Source: Opitutales bacterium (lineage in GTDB: Bacteria; Verrucomicrobiota; Verrucomicrobiia; Opitutales; Seribacteraceae). From it: 32,013 nucleotides of DNA. The stretch lies in contig JAQXCL010000070.1 of NCBI GenBank assembly GCA_029251885.1, positions 1-32,013 of the forward strand, written 5' to 3'. Below, in pieces: positions 1 through 8,356 of this stretch. How positions within the stretch are numbered: the stretch's first letter is position 1; each line of letters opens with the position of its first letter. The position numbers and the translations under genes were made by a program. The notes beneath the pieces are model-generated. The model had not been told where the DNA came from. It did no database searches and worked only from the letters and a program-made list of their open reading frames with translations.

Positions 1-141
1 GTGCACACGCTAAACGGCTCTGCCTTAGCTATTCCACGTGTACTGGCAGCCCTTTTGGAAAACAATTTACAGGAGGATGGAAAAGTAAAAATTCCAGAAT
101 GCCTACAAAAATGGTTCCCGAAGGATACGATCGGAATTTAA
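1..141 (+). CDS. serS: Seryl-tRNA synthetase, C-terminal end (partial)
   Basis: The window opens inside a reading frame that runs 46 codons to a TAA. The peptide begins [20 protein letters not shown] and continues with a [13 protein letters not shown] segment. This matches the extreme C-terminus of class II seryl-tRNA synthetase, where the motif 3 region (TLNGSGLAVGR type, ATP binding) is followed by an 'ILENxQxxDGSVxIPExL' tail. SerS charges tRNA-Ser with serine in the cytosol. The usual motif 3 arginine appears here as the R of IPRVL. Only the tail is present because the gene starts upstream of the window; this is not a truncation. tilS follows after 10 bases, so the two may be co-transcribed. 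Confidence 0.9.
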   Translation: MHTLNGSALAIPRVLAALLENNLQEDGKVKIPECLQKWFPKDTIGI

Positions 142-151
142 GAACCTAACT

Positions 152-1615
152 ATGGAACACTCTTTGGACCTGCCGGATGACTTAACCGAGCGGTCGAGGG
201 GATTGCTTGAATTGGTACCATTTGATTCGTGGCATTCAGATGCACTTTATTTGCTTAAAAAGACTCCCAGTAAAAAAGGTCTTATCGGGATTGCATGTTC
301 CGGAGGGGCTGACAGCACCTTTTCTCTGATTCTATCATTTGCTGCCTTTCCTCAATTGCGAAAACGAATGGTCGTCCTGCATTACAATCATCGATTAAGG
401 AATGAAGATTCAGAGGGTGATGAATCCTTTGTCCGCCTTTTTGCCAGCAAACTCGGATTACCCTGCAAGGTAGGGTATCCAGAAAGCTCAAAATGCGGAC
501 CAAATGAAGCCACATTAAGGAAGGATAGGTTGGGCTTTTATGCAAAACAGGGGAAGCAGGATGGAATCATGCATATTATACAGGGGCATAACCTTGATGA
601 TATTGCAGAAACTTTACTGTGGCGGATACCAAGAGGAGTAACCGTAGATGGCTTAATTAGTCCGCGAGCAGTTAGCCAAGTTAGTTGCCTTAGCTTCCTA
701 CGTCCCTTTGTTACATTGGGCAGACAATTTATTCGGGATACACTCAAAAAATGTTCGATTCCATGGAGAGAAGACGCAAGCAATCAAGAGAATGAATACC
801 TGCGCAATCGAATGCGCAATTCAGTATTGCCGAAGTGGATCGAAGCAAGTGACCGAAACCTTTTACAAGGAATTGCCCAAACGGTAGATCTTTTAAGCCA
901 AGATTCCAAGGCCCTAGAACATTATGCCAGAGAATCTTACAAACAATGTAAAGCAGGAGAAAAATTAGATTTTGAGGGTTTGATAAAATTGCCTTGTGCC
1001 ATCCAAAGAAGAGTCCTGATTAAGTGGTTAGAGGAAATTGAAGACAAACTTGCTCCCTCCCAATCCTTAAGTGCAAAAACTGGTCGGTTGGTTCAATTAC
1101 TCAAAAATGACAATTTTATAGCTGTACAATTGGCTGAAAATTTTAGCGTGAGGAAGAGGAGGGGATTCATAGAACTCGAATATTTAAATGAATTACCTTC
1201 TATGCCAAAGGCAGTCTTGCCTTTTAGTTATTCAATTTACCTACCATGCGGTGGAAGGGTCGTAGCAGAACAAATGATGCTAAATACCCGCATTCTTGAT
1301 CTAATTAATGGAAAACAGGTAAATCCTCAGAACGAAGCATTTATTTCACTAAAAACTTTGCCAGATTTCCTTTTCATACGGTCTCGAAAAGAAGGCGATA
1401 TGTTTCGCCCACTCGGATCGCCAGGAAGCAAAAAACTATCAGATTGGATGATCGACCGACAGTGGTCGAAAGCTAAAAAAACGAGTACTCCCATTTTCTT
1501 AAATCAAAAAGACGAAATCATATGGATACCAGGCTTTGCACCAGCAGAATCCGCCAAGGTTTCCAAGGCTGACTTGCGGGTAATCCGTTTGACTTACCAA
1601 CAATCTGACACATGA
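152..1615 (+). CDS. tilS: tRNA(Ile)-lysidine synthase TilS
   Basis: TilS is an ATP-dependent ligase that puts lysine on C34 of the CAU-anticodon tRNA-Ile, so that it reads AUA as isoleucine. The N-terminal PP-loop ATPase signature SGGADS is at about residues 50-55. It is followed by the HYNHRLR segment and by GHNLDDIAETLLWR, both typical of TilS. After the N-terminal domain comes a long helical middle region. The C-terminal domain contains RSRKEGDMFRPLGSPGSKKL, the usual TilS-C feature. At 487 residues it is within range for the full-length, two-domain form. The ATG at 152 is 10 bases after serS. ftsH follows within 5 bases, an order (tilS-ftsH) common in bacteria. Confidence 0.93.
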   Translation: MEHSLDLPDDLTERSRGLLELVPFDSWHSDALYLLKKTPSKKGLIGIACSGGADSTFSLILSFAAFPQLRKRMVVLHYNHRLRNEDSEGDESFVRLFASKLGLPCKVGYPESSKCGPNEATLRKDRLGFYAKQGKQDGIMHIIQGHNLDDIAETLLWRIPRGVTVDGLISPRAVSQVSCLSFLRPFVTLGRQFIRDTLKKCSIPWREDASNQENEYLRNRMRNSVLPKWIEASDRNLLQGIAQTVDLLSQDSKALEHYARESYKQCKAGEKLDFEGLIKLPCAIQRRVLIKWLEEIEDKLAPSQSLSAKTGRLVQLLKNDNFIAVQLAENFSVRKRRGFIELEYLNELPSMPKAVLPFSYSIYLPCGGRVVAEQMMLNTRILDLINGKQVNPQNEAFISLKTLPDFLFIRSRKEGDMFRPLGSPGSKKLSDWMIDRQWSKAKKTSTPIFLNQKDEIIWIPGFAPAESAKVSKADLRVIRLTYQQSDT

Positions 1616-1619
1616 TTGT

Positions 1620-3656
1620 TTGGCTGTGGAAAACAATAAGAAAGATAACTCGGACGGGCAGGCTAAAGGCTTTCAGCCCAAGGTTTTATTAATTTGGCTG
1701 GCAGTACTTGCTGCTATCATCGGGCTAGTTATGGTCCAATCGGGAGAAATTACCCCTAGCCAACTATCGATTTCATCCATTGATGATTTGATAACAGCGG
1801 CCAAGCAGGATCGGGTGGACAAAGCCATTATCCAAAGTGATCCGAAAGGCGGAGAGGACTGGTATATCATCCAAGGAAAAATCCAAAATCCCGCATTTGA
1901 AATAGATGAAAATCAGTACAAAACCCTTCCCTTCGTGGTCAAGGGTAGGGTAACAGAATCAGACTACAAAGAACTCAGGGATTTACTGGGAACCCGTTTT
2001 CGCGAAGAACCTTCGAGTACTATTTGGACAGAATTGCTCTTCAGCCTCTTACCATTTCTTCTCATTATCGGTCTTCTTTACTTTCTATTTGTTCGCCAAC
2101 TGCGAATGGCAGGAAAAGGTGCACTCAGTTTCGGTAAAAGCAAAGCCAAGTTACTTACCCGCGAAAATGAAAAGATTGTTTTCGATAATGTAGCTGGATG
2201 CGACGAAGCCAAGGAAGAGGTTTCTGAGATTGTTGATTTCCTCAAAGACCCGAAGAGATTTCGTAAAATCGGAGGAAAAATCCCCAAAGGTGTTCTCATG
2301 GTAGGGCCCCCTGGCACAGGCAAGACACTTCTCGCTAAAGCTGTCGCCGGTGAAGCAGATGTTCCTTTTTTTAGTATAAGTGGTTCCGACTTTGTAGAAA
2401 TGTTCGTTGGTGTCGGTGCTGCCCGTGTAAGGGACATGTTTGAACAGGGAAGGAAAAATGCACCCTGCTTAATTTTTATAGATGAAATTGATGCTGTAGG
2501 TCGACAACGGGGTGCCGGGCTTGGCGGAGGTAACGACGAGCGCGAACAAACCTTAAACTCTTTACTCGTAGAAATGGATGGGTTTGATGGTCATGAAGGT
2601 ATCATCATCATTGCTGCAACAAACCGTCCGGATGTTTTGGATAATGCACTACTTCGCCCAGGTAGGTTTGATCGACAGGTTATGATCGACCTTCCTGATT
2701 TGGAAGGTCGAGACGCCATTCTCAAAGTTCATGCTAAAAAGATTAAACTATCTGAAGAGGTTGAACTTAAGTCGCTGGCCCGTGCAACTGCTGGTTTTTC
2801 AGGTGCAGACCTTGCCAACCTACTTAACGAAGGTGCATTGATTGCAGCACGAAGACGAAAGAAACATGTTGAACCTATCGACCTTGATGATGCCAGGGAA
2901 AAAATCTCATTCGGCCGCGAGCGTCGCAGAGTCATGGATGACGAGGACAGGAAAATAATTGCCTACCATGAAGCCGGTCATGCAATCGTTCAGGCAAAAA
3001 CTGATGATGGATTACTCCCCATACACAAGGTTACCATTATCCCAAGAGGGCAAAGCCTTGGAAGTACGATGTTCACGCCCAAGAAGGATATCTTAAATCA
3101 CAGCAAAAGAAGAATGCTTAACCAAGTTTGCTGTGCAATGGGTGGACGGGCTGCAGAGGAAATAGAGATCGGAGATGTAACCAGTGGTGCGGCAGGAGAT
3201 ATTCGCATGGCTACAAACATTGCCCGCAGCATGGTTTGCGATTGGGGGATGAGTGAATTGGGAATGATTTCTTTTGGCGATAAACAGGACCAAGTCTTCT
3301 TAGGCAAGGAACTTAGTAGGGCTCAAAATTACAGCGAAGAAACGGCTCGTAAGATTGATTCTTCAATTAAGGAGATCATTGACCAACAATACGACAGAGC
3401 TAAAAATATCCTCACCGAAAATATTGAGTCATTGCACGCAGCAGCAAATGCACTGCTCGAATTCGAGACAATTGAAGGAAAACACATCCATGAAATTATA
3501 GATCATGGTAAAATCATTTCTGAAATAACCAAATCCGCTGAAAAGAATTCTGATAAAAAAGAGAACGAGGATTCTATCGAATCAGCAAATGATTCATCAG
3601 AGAAAAAACAAGACTCTATCGAACCTGGGGCAGAACCAATAGGTGCAACTGCATAA
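1620..3656 (+). CDS. ftsH: ATP-dependent zinc metalloprotease FtsH
   Basis: FtsH is a membrane-anchored AAA+ protease that degrades misfolded membrane proteins and short-lived regulators. Two transmembrane segments (about residues 21-40 and 138-158) flank a periplasmic FtsH_ext domain. The AAA module has Walker A GPPGTGKT (229-236), Walker B LIFIDEID and the second region of homology [18 protein letters not shown]. The protease domain carries the zinc motif HEAGH (450-454). At 678 residues the length is normal. The C-terminal tail is rich in Glu, Lys and Ser and looks disordered. The start is a TTG at 1620, five bases after tilS; a GTG two codons later (1626) is an equally possible start. No strong ribosome binding site is visible for either. 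Confidence 0.96.
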   Translation: MAVENNKKDNSDGQAKGFQPKVLLIWLAVLAAIIGLVMVQSGEITPSQLSISSIDDLITAAKQDRVDKAIIQSDPKGGEDWYIIQGKIQNPAFEIDENQYKTLPFVVKGRVTESDYKELRDLLGTRFREEPSSTIWTELLFSLLPFLLIIGLLYFLFVRQLRMAGKGALSFGKSKAKLLTRENEKIVFDNVAGCDEAKEEVSEIVDFLKDPKRFRKIGGKIPKGVLMVGPPGTGKTLLAKAVAGEADVPFFSISGSDFVEMFVGVGAARVRDMFEQGRKNAPCLIFIDEIDAVGRQRGAGLGGGNDEREQTLNSLLVEMDGFDGHEGIIIIAATNRPDVLDNALLRPGRFDRQVMIDLPDLEGRDAILKVHAKKIKLSEEVELKSLARATAGFSGADLANLLNEGALIAARRRKKHVEPIDLDDAREKISFGRERRRVMDDEDRKIIAYHEAGHAIVQAKTDDGLLPIHKVTIIPRGQSLGSTMFTPKKDILNHSKRRMLNQVCCAMGGRAAEEIEIGDVTSGAAGDIRMATNIARSMVCDWGMSELGMISFGDKQDQVFLGKELSRAQNYSEETARKIDSSIKEIIDQQYDRAKNILTENIESLHAAANALLEFETIEGKHIHEIIDHGKIISEITKSAEKNSDKKENEDSIESANDSSEKKQDSIEPGAEPIGATA

Positions 3657-3707
3657 TTTTTTTTTATCACTTGAAATATTACACATTTTCCAATAAGTAA
3701 ATTAATC

Positions 3708-3863
3708 ATGAGCAGACATCCAAGTTTTAGTCCTCCAGGAGGACTGTCCAAGAACAGAAACGTACTTAAACGCTTTGAGCGTGTCGAGTTGCTACGCAAA
3801 CGTGGACAGTGGAAAAAAGGTGATCGCGTCGTTTCTTTAATCAAGACAAAACCAGAGGAATAA
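3708..3863 (+). CDS. Small basic protein (Verrucomicrobia/Chlamydiae family)
   Basis: This 51-codon ORF is absent from the supplied ORF track. It starts MSRHPSFSPPGGLSKNRNVL, continues KRFERVELLRKRGQWKKGDR and ends KTKPEE. It matches the family I know as 'small basic protein' (TIGR04137 type), shared by Verrucomicrobiota and Chlamydiae, with the characteristic 'HPSL...RNVLKRFERI..L...' pattern. The function is not established. The protein is small and strongly basic and is presumed to bind nucleic acid or ribosomes. It lies 51 bases after ftsH. The 5' part contains a CTCCAGGAGG stretch inside the coding sequence. Its presence is the best lineage marker in the window. A minus-strand ORF in the track (3503-3868) is its shadow. 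Confidence 0.85.
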   Translation: MSRHPSFSPPGGLSKNRNVLKRFERVELLRKRGQWKKGDRVVSLIKTKPEE

Positions 3864-4275
3864 TTCACTCGAGTTTTGGAGACGCTTTTAGCGGATATCC
3901 AAGATTTAAATTCGCTAGTCCTGACAATCTAATATATCCATTGCGGTGATTCGTAAGAGTATATTTTATGTCTTTGATTTTTGTATTATCGTTTCTTAAT
4001 TATTTCCGTGTTTCACTCATACTTTACATTATTCAATTTAAACATTTTTTCGTTCCATGAATAAAATGTTGAGAAAAGAACTTCTATTCCCAGACGCACT
4101 AAATTTTTGTTAAGAAGTTCACGAACAATATTCTGAGCAACTTTTTTGATGATCCAGTCGTCATTCCAACCATAATTGTATTGTTATTGCCCTTCATCAT
4201 AGAAATACATTGCAAATTTCACATTTCCCCCTAAATTTCAATCCCTTTGCACAAATCTAATCACCTAACCTAATT
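3864..4275. other. Long AT-rich intergenic region upstream of rpoZ
   Basis: These 412 bases lie between the small basic protein gene and rpoZ. No tRNA, known RNA element or convincing hairpin-plus-T-run terminator was seen. The base composition is more AT-rich than the flanking genes. It holds a possible broken gene on the minus strand (next entry) and presumably the rpoZ promoter near its right end, which I could not place with confidence. Confidence 0.6.
4013..4210 (-). pseudogene. Possible decayed small gene, function unknown
   Basis: On the minus strand, a frame opening at ATG (4208-4210) reads MYFYDEGQ, hits TAA (4184-4186), then stays open for 56 codons to TGA at 4013-4015. The long part begins QYNYGWNDDWIIKKVAQNIV and contains RELLNKNLVRLGIEVLFSTF. 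This reads like real protein: mixed helix-forming residues, three tryptophans and few runs. It would be one gene if the single stop were removed. I do not recognise the family. An open frame of 56 codons can arise by chance in AT-rich DNA, so this is a weak call. Alternatives are plain intergenic DNA or a short real ORF with another start. Confidence 0.22.
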
Positions 4276-4488
4276 GTGAGAGACGAATACCTACAAGAAG
4301 CCCAATCCATCGTAGAGGACCCTAATGCCCTCATCAACTTGGTCTCTCGACGCTCTAAGCAACTAAAGCATGGAAGCAAACCCCTGATTGAATCTTTGGA
4401 GAAATTAGAACCAGAAGATGTTGCACTTCGCGAAATCATCGAAGGCAAAATAACATACCAGCCCTGGGACGAAGACTCCGAGGACTGA
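4276..4488 (+). CDS. rpoZ: DNA-directed RNA polymerase subunit omega
   Basis: This is a 70-residue acidic protein starting at GTG 4276. It contains DPNALINLVSRRSKQLKHGS followed by KPLIESLEKLEPEDVALREIIEGKI. This is the omega fold: the N-terminal 'N.y.Lv.lvskRarqL..G..pl' segment and an 'ALREI.eGKI' tail. Omega binds the C-terminal end of the beta' subunit and helps RNA polymerase assemble. In E. coli rpoZ is next to spoT and gmk; here it precedes smpB. The call rests on motif resemblance and length. The start is uncertain only in that no upstream ATG is available in frame. Confidence 0.8.
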   Translation: MRDEYLQEAQSIVEDPNALINLVSRRSKQLKHGSKPLIESLEKLEPEDVALREIIEGKITYQPWDEDSED

Positions 4489-4504
4489 TTCAGTCAAGTA
4501 GACT

Positions 4505-4527
4505 ACTACGGGAAAACTACCTGTAGT
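4505..4527 (+). terminator. Possible weak terminator after rpoZ
   Basis: ACTACGGG and CCTGTAGT form an imperfect 8-bp stem (one mismatch) with a 7-base loop, followed by TTAATTT. It lies 16 bases after the rpoZ stop and 25 bases before smpB. The T-run is interrupted, so termination, if any, would be partial. Confidence 0.3.
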
Positions 4528-4551
4528 TTAATTTACGCCAAGTAATTCATC

Positions 4552-5031
4552 ATGGTAGGCAAAAAAAAAGTTGCCGATCGTTTGCCGTCCTTCAGCAACT
4601 CAAAAGCTAGGCATAAGTTCTTACTTGGAGACAAAATGGTTGCAGGTATTGAATTGCAAGGCACAGAAGTAAAATCCATTCGCAATGGTAAGGCTCAGAT
4701 TTCCGAGTCGTTTGCCCGATTTAATAAGGATCAACTCTATTTGTACAATGCTTATATTGACGAATATATTTTTGGTAATGAAAACAATCATGAACCCACA
4801 AGACCCCGGAAATTACTTTTAAACCGCAGAGAATTAGATCGTTTAAAAGCAGCAGTCGAAGCTTCGGGGAAAACCATTGTTCCCTTAAAGCTTTTTTTTA
4901 AAGGTGCTTTAATCAAATGTGAACTGGCATTGGGCACGGGTAAAAACCAAAGAGATAAGAGGCAGGATTTAAAAAAGAAAGTTGCCCAGAGAGAAGCTGA
5001 CCAGGCAATGAAAAATTCTCTCAAAAGATGA
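4552..5031 (+). CDS. smpB: SsrA-binding protein SmpB
   Basis: SmpB binds tmRNA and brings it to stalled ribosomes for trans-translation. Family motifs are ARHKFLLGDKMVAGIELQGT, EVKSIRNGKAQISESFA and the C-terminal basic tail with GKNQRDKRQDLKKK. 159 residues is a normal length. The basic tail after the beta-barrel is the part known to enter the mRNA path. The ATG at 4552 is well placed before the family's conserved start. trmL begins inside the last codons (ATGA overlap at 5028-5031), so the two are probably translationally coupled. No tmRNA gene is in this window. Confidence 0.95.
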   Translation: MVGKKKVADRLPSFSNSKARHKFLLGDKMVAGIELQGTEVKSIRNGKAQISESFARFNKDQLYLYNAYIDEYIFGNENNHEPTRPRKLLLNRRELDRLKAAVEASGKTIVPLKLFFKGALIKCELALGTGKNQRDKRQDLKKKVAQREADQAMKNSLKR

Positions 5032-5489
5032 TAGATGTAATTCTTTTCCAGCCTGAAATACCTCAAAACACTGGAAATATTGGAAGGCTTTGTGCCTTTA
5101 CCAATTGCCGACTTCATCTCATTCACCCACTAGGTTTTGAAATCAACGACAAGAATTTGAAGCGTGCGGGTATGGATTATTGGCAGACCCTTGAAGTTAT
5201 TGAATATCAGAACTGGGAAAGCTTCATTAAATCTCCTAAACGACCAAGCAAACTTTATCTTTTGAGCACCCATGCCAAGAAAACTATATGGGATGCAAAT
5301 TTTCAATCCGGAGATGGTTTAATTTTTGGAAATGAAGGCAGTGGTGCCCCTGATTACATACATGAATGGGTTGGAGAAAACCGAGTTACCATTCCAAAGT
5401 ACGCACCCGAATTACGATCCCTAAACCTTGCAGTTTCCGTTGGTATTACCGTTTACGAAGCGATCCGGCAAATATCATCTTCTAATTAA
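5028..5489 (+). CDS. trmL: tRNA (cytidine/uridine-34-2'-O)-methyltransferase TrmL
   Basis: TrmL is a SPOUT-class, S-adenosylmethionine-dependent enzyme that 2'-O-methylates the wobble base of tRNA-Leu isoacceptors. Motifs are FQPEIPQNTGNIGRLCAFT at the N-terminus, LIHPLGFEINDKNLKRAGMD, and the C-terminal trefoil-knot parts FGNEGSGAP and RSLNLAVSVGITVYEA. 153 residues is the standard single-domain length. The start overlaps the smpB stop by 4 bases. The other small SPOUT family (TrmH type) is longer, so TrmL is the better call. Confidence 0.93.
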   Translation: MIDVILFQPEIPQNTGNIGRLCAFTNCRLHLIHPLGFEINDKNLKRAGMDYWQTLEVIEYQNWESFIKSPKRPSKLYLLSTHAKKTIWDANFQSGDGLIFGNEGSGAPDYIHEWVGENRVTIPKYAPELRSLNLAVSVGITVYEAIRQISSSN

Positions 5490-5501
5490 AATCAATAAAA
5501 C

Positions 5502-6527
5502 ATGCCTCCTCAAGTTTCGATTGTACTGCCGGTTCGAAACGAAGAAAAGTTTGTAGAAGAATGCCTTAAATCCATTCTACAACAAACTCTGACACATTGG
5601 GAACTCATTGCAGTTGATGATCATTCAACTGATGAAAGCCATCAAATCTTAGAAACTTTTGCCCAAAGAGACAGTCGTGTAAGAATCTTTAAAAACCCAG
5701 GCAACGGCATCTCAGATTGCCTTAACTTTGCTATCTATTTAGCAAAATCCTCCTTAATTGCGAGGATGGATGGAGATGACCTTATGGAACCAAAACGTTT
5801 GGAGATTCAAGTCGATCATTTGGATAAGAATAAAAAGGTTGGTTTAATTGCCAGCCAAGTTGAACCTTTTCCCAAGGCCATTAAAACTCAAAGGAAAGGG
5901 TACGAATTGTATGTCCAGTGGACCAATGAGATTCTCACTCCAGGAGAACATTCAATTAATCGATTTGTAGACTGTCCATTTGCTCACCCATCGATAATCT
6001 TCCGTAAAAGTCTTATTGATTGTTATGGCGGTTACGCTAATGGAATGTTTCCCGAGGATTTCGAACTCTGGTTGAGATGGATGGGGCATGGTGTGGTAAT
6101 GGAAAAATTACCGCAGGTTCTTTTAAAATGGAGAGATCATCCCAAACGTGCTTCCCGAACAAAATTAAGCTACGCACCTTCCGCATTTCAAAAAGTTAAA
6201 GCCAAGTACTTACGCCAATGGTTGGAAGAAGAGTTTACCCTAGGTAAACGAATCATCCTTTGCTGGGGAGCAGGTCGAGTAGCCAGGGAATTTTTCAGTC
6301 TTTTAAAAAAGGAGGGGATTAAGATTTCTGGCTTTATTGATCCGGACCCTAAAAAAATTAACAAACAAATTGCAACCTTACCCATTATGCCGATTGAACA
6401 GATTCCATCACCCAAACAGTGTTTTATCTTAATTTTGGCAGGAGCAAGAGGTGTTAGAAAAAAAACAGCTGAATATTTGCAAGTACATGGATATGTTGTA
6501 GGTCATGACTTTCTACCCTTGGCGTAA
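5502..6527 (+). CDS. GT2 glycosyltransferase with C-terminal Rossmann-like domain
   Basis: The N-terminal 220 or so residues form a GT-A family 2 glycosyltransferase: VSIVLPVRNEEKFVEECLKS at the start, VDDHSTDES for nucleotide-sugar binding, ARMDGDDLMEP as the DxD metal motif, and a later FPEDFELWLRW segment typical of the acceptor and catalytic-base region. Residues from about 245 change character: RIILCWGAGRVAREFFSLLK, then ISGFIDPDP, which looks like a nucleotide-binding Rossmann fold of the kind found in PglD and other sugar-modifying proteins. The sugar and acceptor cannot be read from sequence. It lies 12 bases after trmL, with no other polysaccharide genes nearby. No transmembrane segment is evident, so it is presumably cytosolic. 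Confidence 0.85.
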   Translation: MPPQVSIVLPVRNEEKFVEECLKSILQQTLTHWELIAVDDHSTDESHQILETFAQRDSRVRIFKNPGNGISDCLNFAIYLAKSSLIARMDGDDLMEPKRLEIQVDHLDKNKKVGLIASQVEPFPKAIKTQRKGYELYVQWTNEILTPGEHSINRFVDCPFAHPSIIFRKSLIDCYGGYANGMFPEDFELWLRWMGHGVVMEKLPQVLLKWRDHPKRASRTKLSYAPSAFQKVKAKYLRQWLEEEFTLGKRIILCWGAGRVAREFFSLLKKEGIKISGFIDPDPKKINKQIATLPIMPIEQIPSPKQCFILILAGARGVRKKTAEYLQVHGYVVGHDFLPLA

Positions 6528-6582
6528 TTTTTTAACCTTTTCCAAATTGCCAGCAAGCATTCGATAATCCATAAAGTTTCTC

Positions 6583-7278
6583 ATGAAGCCAACTCTCCAT
6601 CTATTTCTATTAATTGGATCTTTCTTGCATTGTTTACATGCCCAACCCAAAGACTTCAAAGCCTTATTCAATGGGAATAACTTGAATGGCTGGTGGGGGC
6701 TCGGTACGGTTGACCCATCCACATGGGTTAACCTACCCGAAGAAAAACTTGTTAAAAAAAGGGCAGACAGCCTAGCTAATATAAATAAGCACTGGCGGGT
6801 TGAAAATGGTGAACTCGTTAATGATGGACATGGTCTTTACCTGACCACAGTAGAGAACTTTGCTGATTTTGAGTTACTACTAGATTATAGAACCGTGCCA
6901 CTCGCGGATAGTGGGATTTACCTGCGAGGAGTACCCCAAGTGCAAATCTGGGATACTACTGAGGCAGGAGGGAAATGGAAATACGGATCAAAAAAAGGAT
7001 CTGGTGGACTTTGGAATAACGGTAAGGGTACCCCAGGGCGGGATCCCCTCGTTTATGCTGATAAGCCTTTTGGAGAATGGAATCAATTTCGAGTCATAAT
7101 GACTGGAAATATTGTAACGGTCTGGCTTAACGATAAACTGGTAGTCGATAAGGCTCCTCTTACCAAGTACTGGAAACGGGCAAAAAGCTTAATTGACCGA
7201 GGTCCAATTCAATTACAAACACACGGCGGAGAAATTCGTTGGAAAAATATATTTATCAAGCCAGCAACTACAAACTAA
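6583..7278 (+). CDS. Secreted DUF1080 (3-keto-disaccharide hydrolase-like) protein
   Basis: It has an N-terminal signal peptide (about residues 1-20, ending LHAQ). The rest is one DUF1080 / 3-keto-glycoside hydrolase domain with a concanavalin-like beta-sandwich. Typical parts are FKALFNGNNLNGWWG, the HWRVENGELVNDG strand, DFELLLDYR, SGIYLRG and the closing GPIQLQTHGGEIRWKNIFIK. 231 residues equals one domain plus the signal. Some members hydrolyse 3-keto-glucosides; many Planctomycetes and Verrucomicrobiota members have unknown substrates. It would act in the periplasm or outside. It is isolated, with no 3-dehydrogenase of the usual pathway next to it. Confidence 0.88.
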   Translation: MKPTLHLFLLIGSFLHCLHAQPKDFKALFNGNNLNGWWGLGTVDPSTWVNLPEEKLVKKRADSLANINKHWRVENGELVNDGHGLYLTTVENFADFELLLDYRTVPLADSGIYLRGVPQVQIWDTTEAGGKWKYGSKKGSGGLWNNGKGTPGRDPLVYADKPFGEWNQFRVIMTGNIVTVWLNDKLVVDKAPLTKYWKRAKSLIDRGPIQLQTHGGEIRWKNIFIKPATTN

Positions 7279-7334
7279 TCAAAGTAGCTTTTATTAATTT
7301 AACCATAAGCCTTTAATTAGTTTTTGACCGCAGA

Positions 7335-8309
7335 GTGATAACCTCCAAGTTGCAAAGAAAAAAAAGCGGACAGACTCGCTTTTTTCCAGAAATCGCAATT
7401 TCGTGCTCCAGAGAACTTGAAAACTTAGGTTTTTCAGCAGAAGTATTTTTGATACCTGGGGGACTGGGCGTTCGCTTTCTTTCCGATCGTCAATTCTCGA
7501 ATCTCTCCAGCTTGTCTCATCTCCCCATTAGGGAGTTAGACTTTTCTAAAGTTTGTTCCTTTGACCCTGAACATATTCAATCTTTTTCACTGGAGGCTTT
7601 ATCACTTCCTAAAGGATGCACTTTTCCTTTCCGTGAATTTAAAAGGTTTAAACTTAAAAGACTGTCCGCGATCCAATCTCAATCAACTGACTTTGAATCT
7701 TTAGCTATCTTACCCATTGAGGAATTAAACTTATCCGGATGCTCTGCTCAAAACTTATCTTTTACTCATTCGATGCCTTTAACCAAGTTGGACATTTCAG
7801 GTACAAATCTTCTCGACCTTCGTCCGCTTTCTGAAAAACCATTGGAGCAATTATTTCTTCAAAACACAAAAGTCGAAAATTTATCTCCACTTACAGACTG
7901 TCCACTAGAAGAATTGAATTTAAACAAGACAGTTATTTCTGATCTTGCTCCGCTTCGAGGCAGTCCACTTCGCTCCCTAGAACTCAGAAAAACTGAGGTC
8001 AATGACCTTGGTCCATTAATGGAGTCCCCTTTAGAAAATTTAACATTGCCCGGATCTCCGATTTTCTCAATCGCTCCACTGACTTATTGTCCGCTAAAAA
8101 ATTTGAATTTAATCGGTCTCGACCTTGATGATCTATCTCCACTCAAAGAGATGCAGCTTACCAGTTTGTCTATCTCTCCACTTGAATTGAATATGGAAGA
8201 TTTTTTGCTTTTGAATGAGATCGATACGTCCTATTTGACAGGACCTGGAGATGACCTTAAACAGACTGTTAAGCAATTCATGGACAAATATAACCACGAA
8301 GATCAATAA
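7335..8309 (+). CDS. Leucine-rich repeat protein with 21-residue repeats
   Basis: This 324-residue protein has no signal peptide or membrane segment, so it is likely cytosolic. From about residue 64 it is built of consecutive 21-residue units with consensus PLxxLxLxxTxVxDLxPLxxx (see the repeat entry). The first 60 residues contain [20 protein letters not shown] and do not match a domain I know. Leucine-rich repeats of this compact kind form solenoids for protein binding. In Verrucomicrobiota and Planctomycetes they often follow kinase domains, but no kinase is present here. The GTG start at 7335 is the only in-frame start before the repeats that keeps the N-terminal segment. Function is unknown. 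Confidence 0.75.
   Translation: MITSKLQRKKSGQTRFFPEIAISCSRELENLGFSAEVFLIPGGLGVRFLSDRQFSNLSSLSHLPIRELDFSKVCSFDPEHIQSFSLEALSLPKGCTFPFREFKRFKLKRLSAIQSQSTDFESLAILPIEELNLSGCSAQNLSFTHSMPLTKLDISGTNLLDLRPLSEKPLEQLFLQNTKVENLSPLTDCPLEELNLNKTVISDLAPLRGSPLRSLELRKTEVNDLGPLMESPLENLTLPGSPIFSIAPLTYCPLKNLNLIGLDLDDLSPLKEMQLTSLSISPLELNMEDFLLLNEIDTSYLTGPGDDLKQTVKQFMDKYNHEDQ
7524..8153 (+). repeat. Ten tandem 63-bp/21-residue LRR units without indels
   Basis: Residues 64-273 of the LRR protein divide exactly into ten 21-residue units. The first three (starting PIREL, SLEAL, KLKRL) are degenerate. The next seven (starting PIEEL, PLTKL, PLEQL, PLEEL, PLRSL, PLENL, PLKNL) are clear. An eleventh partial unit starts QLTSL. 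The register is never broken. The DNA copies have diverged, so this is an old protein repeat rather than a recent DNA duplication. Confidence 0.85.
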
Positions 8310-8356
8310 ATCGGTTTGTTTCCCGGATCTCCCACTCTACACTAGTCTATACTTAC

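Noticed and set aside
2078-2437. 119-residue minus-strand ORF inside ftsH
   Set aside because: Shadow of the ftsH AAA region; the plus-strand frame carries the Walker motifs.
3503-3868. 121-residue minus-strand ORF over the ftsH end and the small basic protein gene
   Set aside because: It is antisense to the end of ftsH and to the small basic protein, both well supported, and shows no family motif.
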